From Auricularia sp. M13 (lineage: Eukaryota; Basidiomycota; Agaricomycetes; Auriculariales; Auriculariaceae): a DNA stretch of 64,000 bases. A program made the position numbers and the translations under genes. The first letter of the stretch is position 1; each line of letters begins with the position of its first letter. Positions 62,338 through 64,000 of this stretch are shown in pieces. The stretch lies in NCBI GenBank assembly GCA_037042915.1, contig CM073198.1, positions 1,426,001 through 1,490,000 of the forward strand. The letters are read 5' to 3'. The notes beneath the pieces were generated by a model that did not search any database, had not been told where the DNA came from, and saw only the letters and a list, made by a program, of their open reading frames with translations.

Positions 62338-64000
62338 CGAGTTGGGAACCCAACCAAGCGAGAAACCCAAACTTGGAAGAAAGAGAGAACCCACACAAGA
62401 GAAAGAAAGGATGAGCCTGAGGCTCTGAATAAGTAAATTATGGTTGAAACCACAATTTATCTTTAACATGTGACAACAGCAATTCACGTTCAACCTACTG
62501 CAGCAATTCACGTTCAACCTACAGTCTCCACGCAAGCAAAGCAAAATAGTTTGGAGATAAGGCTACCAGGCATTATCCCTACAAAATTTTCTAAATCAAA
62601 CATTGTTGAAAGCTTTATTGGAGTACTCTTTGCCTCTGAATAAATTGCCGGAATTTTTCGCGATGTTGGCGCTGCTGTGCGTGGACATCGGCAATGACCG
62701 GAAGTTCCGGCTTCCGGTACGCAACACAAGATTGCATCGTCACTCGCACACACATGGATTTTCTGAGATGCGACACTTGAAACTACAACTACATGGCCTC
62801 CCAATCATTGTCATCATCATCAGTCTGAGCCAAGTCCACGTCCATCGCGTCTGAGTCAGATTCATCAGATGAATCCTCAGCATCAGTCTCATCCCACATC
62901 TGAGTGTCCTCCTCCTGGAGTTCCTCCTCATCAATCTGCTCTGGGTGTCTCTCCTTGCGCTTGTAGAGTGGATTGCGCGGCTTGGGAGGAAGGCCAAGGT
63001 TGCGACGCTTGCCGGGATTGGCAGAACGGATCTGCGTGCAAACTGCCTCCCACTGGCGCATCTCCTTGTGGTATTGCTCCCGCACCTTGGCCCTGCGCTC
63101 CTTCTCCAGCCTTGCAGCATCTTTAGCAACTTGTCTAGCAGCTCTGCGCCCCACTCGGTCATCAATAGCCTTAGTGCGCCGCTCCTGAGCATGCTGAACA
63201 AGTGCCACACTCTCGTCGCTAGTCAGGAGCACACCATTGCCAGACTTAAAGAGAACGGTCCGAACATCGTTCCGTTTCTTTGTCTTTGCAGTCAGGCGCT
63301 TGGTGAGCTTCCCGAGGTGAAGCCCCTGCAGTGCCATCAAGGCCTGAGACGAATGCAGTATGCGGTTCTGTGAGGCGTCGCGGCGCTGTGCTTTCCGGAG
63401 TGCGGCCTTCACAGCAGCGAGCTCACGAGAATCTCCGTGCGAAGCTTCGCCCATTTTCCAGTCTGGAGACGAGGTTGCTGGCTCGTGGAACGTTGGCGAA
63501 GGAAGCTTGTCGTCGGGAGTGACATCATCGTCAAGAAGGAATGCTGCCGACGTCTGTCGCAATAGACTCCTAGCAAGCTGACCCTGCTGTTCGGAGATGG
63601 TATGAGGCGCAGATGCATGCCTCTGAGGAGTAACAAGAGTCTGCGAAGTGTCCGAAACAGTGGCAGGCACTGCAGCTGCAGCGGGGATGGACTCGGGTGC
63701 CAGCGCCGTCATTATAGCTCGGACGGGGCTAGGTGTGGTTGGACCGAACCCTGGGCGTATCGAGTTTGCAACAGCGGGTTGCATCTGCTCTGCCTGAATG
63801 ACAGTTGCATCAACTGGCCAGACACCAGTCTTCCGGAATGCCTGCTGGATGAGAGCCGGTGTGAAAGTCTGACGCCAGGGTGTTTCGAACAGTGAGAGGA
63901 AGTCTGCCTTTGCTGCATGTCGGCCAGACTCCTCTTCGAACTTCTCAACAGCAGCAGAATATGCGAGCTTCAGCGGGCGAACATGACAACATCGAGGCCT
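62338..64000 (-). repeat. Large inverted duplication of about 55391-57054
   Basis: More than 1.66 kb reads as the exact reverse complement of 55391-57054, spanning the pogo 3' part, its TA site and DIRS flank. The shared flank shows a duplication of an already-inserted pogo and not two separate insertions. The spacer between the arms is about 5.3 kb of LINE and repeat sequence. Confidence 0.92.
62789..64000 (-). CDS. Pogo/Fot1-like transposase, exon 2 (partial, second copy)
   Basis: Identical in translation to the C-terminal part of the transposase at 54329-56603, ending at the stop at 62789. It includes the segment after the last catalytic aspartate (IQQAFRKTGVWPVD) and the acidic tail. The rest, including the catalytic core and exon 1, lies beyond the window. 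The transposon end (CAGTCTCCACGC) is at 62522 with TA at 62520-62521. Confidence 0.92.
   Translation of the reverse strand, partial: RPRCCHVRPLKLAYSAAVEKFEEESGRHAAKADFLSLFETPWRQTFTPALIQQAFRKTGVWPVDATVIQAEQMQPAVANSIRPGFGPTTPSPVRAIMTALAPESIPAAAAVPATVSDTSQTLVTPQRHASAPHTISEQQGQLARSLLRQTSAAFLLDDDVTPDDKLPSPTFHEPATSSPDWKMGEASHGDSRELAAVKAALRKAQRRDASQNRILHSSQALMALQGLHLGKLTKRLTAKTKKRNDVRTVLFKSGNGVLLTSDESVALVQHAQERRTKAIDDRVGRRAARQVAKDAARLEKERRAKVREQYHKEMRQWEAVCTQIRSANPGKRRNLGLPPKPRNPLYKRKERHPEQIDEEELQEEDTQMWDETDAEDSSDESDSDAMDVDLAQTDDDDNDWEAM

Larger units (their letters stand above)
62158..64000 (-). mobile_element. DIRS-like element, 3' end, with the same pogo insertion (runs off the window)
   Basis: At 62158 the plus strand starts TCTTGTGTCCCTTTCTTCGC, clearly related to the 3' terminus of the element at 44810. 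From 62338 to 62521 it is identical, inverted, to 56871-57054. It therefore shows the 3' terminus that is missing from the outer DIRS copy. Interrupted by pogo DNA from 62522. Fossil fragment. Confidence 0.75.

Overview
The window looks like a transposon-dense stretch of a filamentous or yeast-like basidiomycete genome. The evidence is short GT-AG introns of about 45-75 bp, fungal-type transposons (pogo/Fot1-like DDE_1 elements, a Tad1-like LINE with RNase H, a Ty3/Gypsy chromovirus, DIRS-like tyrosine-recombinase retroelements), and an intact eight-exon 'integrase core' gene of a kind I recall from Agaricomycetes. I see no rRNA genes, no CRISPR and no bacterial operon structure. Most of the 64 kb is nested mobile DNA. 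Host-like sequence is confined to about 1.4-2.8 kb, 23.4-34.2 kb and small scraps.

Layout. 0-1.4 kb: 3' end of a Ty1/Copia element, with the tip of a small DNA transposon at the window edge. 1.4-2.8 kb: a host scrap interrupted by a GGGTAA-rich inverted-repeat element. 2.8-15.0 kb: a broken Gypsy chromovirus (minus strand) carrying four later insertions: a TA-flanked MITE in its LTR, a complete 3.6 kb pogo transposon with a spliced transposase and a second spliced gene, a 0.6 kb internally shortened DIRS derivative, and a 467 bp MITE with 8 bp target duplications and a telomere-like core. 15.0-23.3 kb: a 5'-truncated LINE (minus strand) split by a very young 4.4 kb non-autonomous LTR element with apparently identical 1,024 bp LTRs. 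23.4-34.2 kb: the least transposon-like region, with unidentified spliced coding exons (23.8-29.2 kb), degenerate local repeats (29.2-31.9 kb) and the intact minus-strand integrase-core gene (33742-31920). 34.2-42.8 kb: a second, nearly whole copy of the Gypsy element with both LTRs. 42.9-57.1 kb: a plus-strand DIRS-like element interrupted by a minus-strand relative (44810-50419) and, in its 3' region, by a complete pogo transposon (53900-56870). 57.1-60.8 kb: rearranged LINE pieces including ORF1 and the endonuclease part of ORF2. 60.8-62.2 kb: small repeats and a tRNA-like sequence. 62.2-64.0 kb: an inverted copy of the DIRS 3' end with the same pogo insertion, running off the window.

The most unusual feature is an accessory gene antisense to gag-pol in both Gypsy copies, lying between the end of pol and the 3' LTR. 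It encodes a cysteine array that fits the fungal Zn2Cys6 DNA-binding pattern, followed by an acidic C-terminus. Other points worth attention are the DIRS termini with a perfect 20 bp palindrome and a short MITE-like derivative, the young non-coding LTR element, the passenger gene in the first pogo element, and a more than 1.6 kb inverted duplication. Relative ages can be read from nesting: Gypsy copy 1 and the outer DIRS element are old hosts, while the non-coding LTR element is the youngest clear event.
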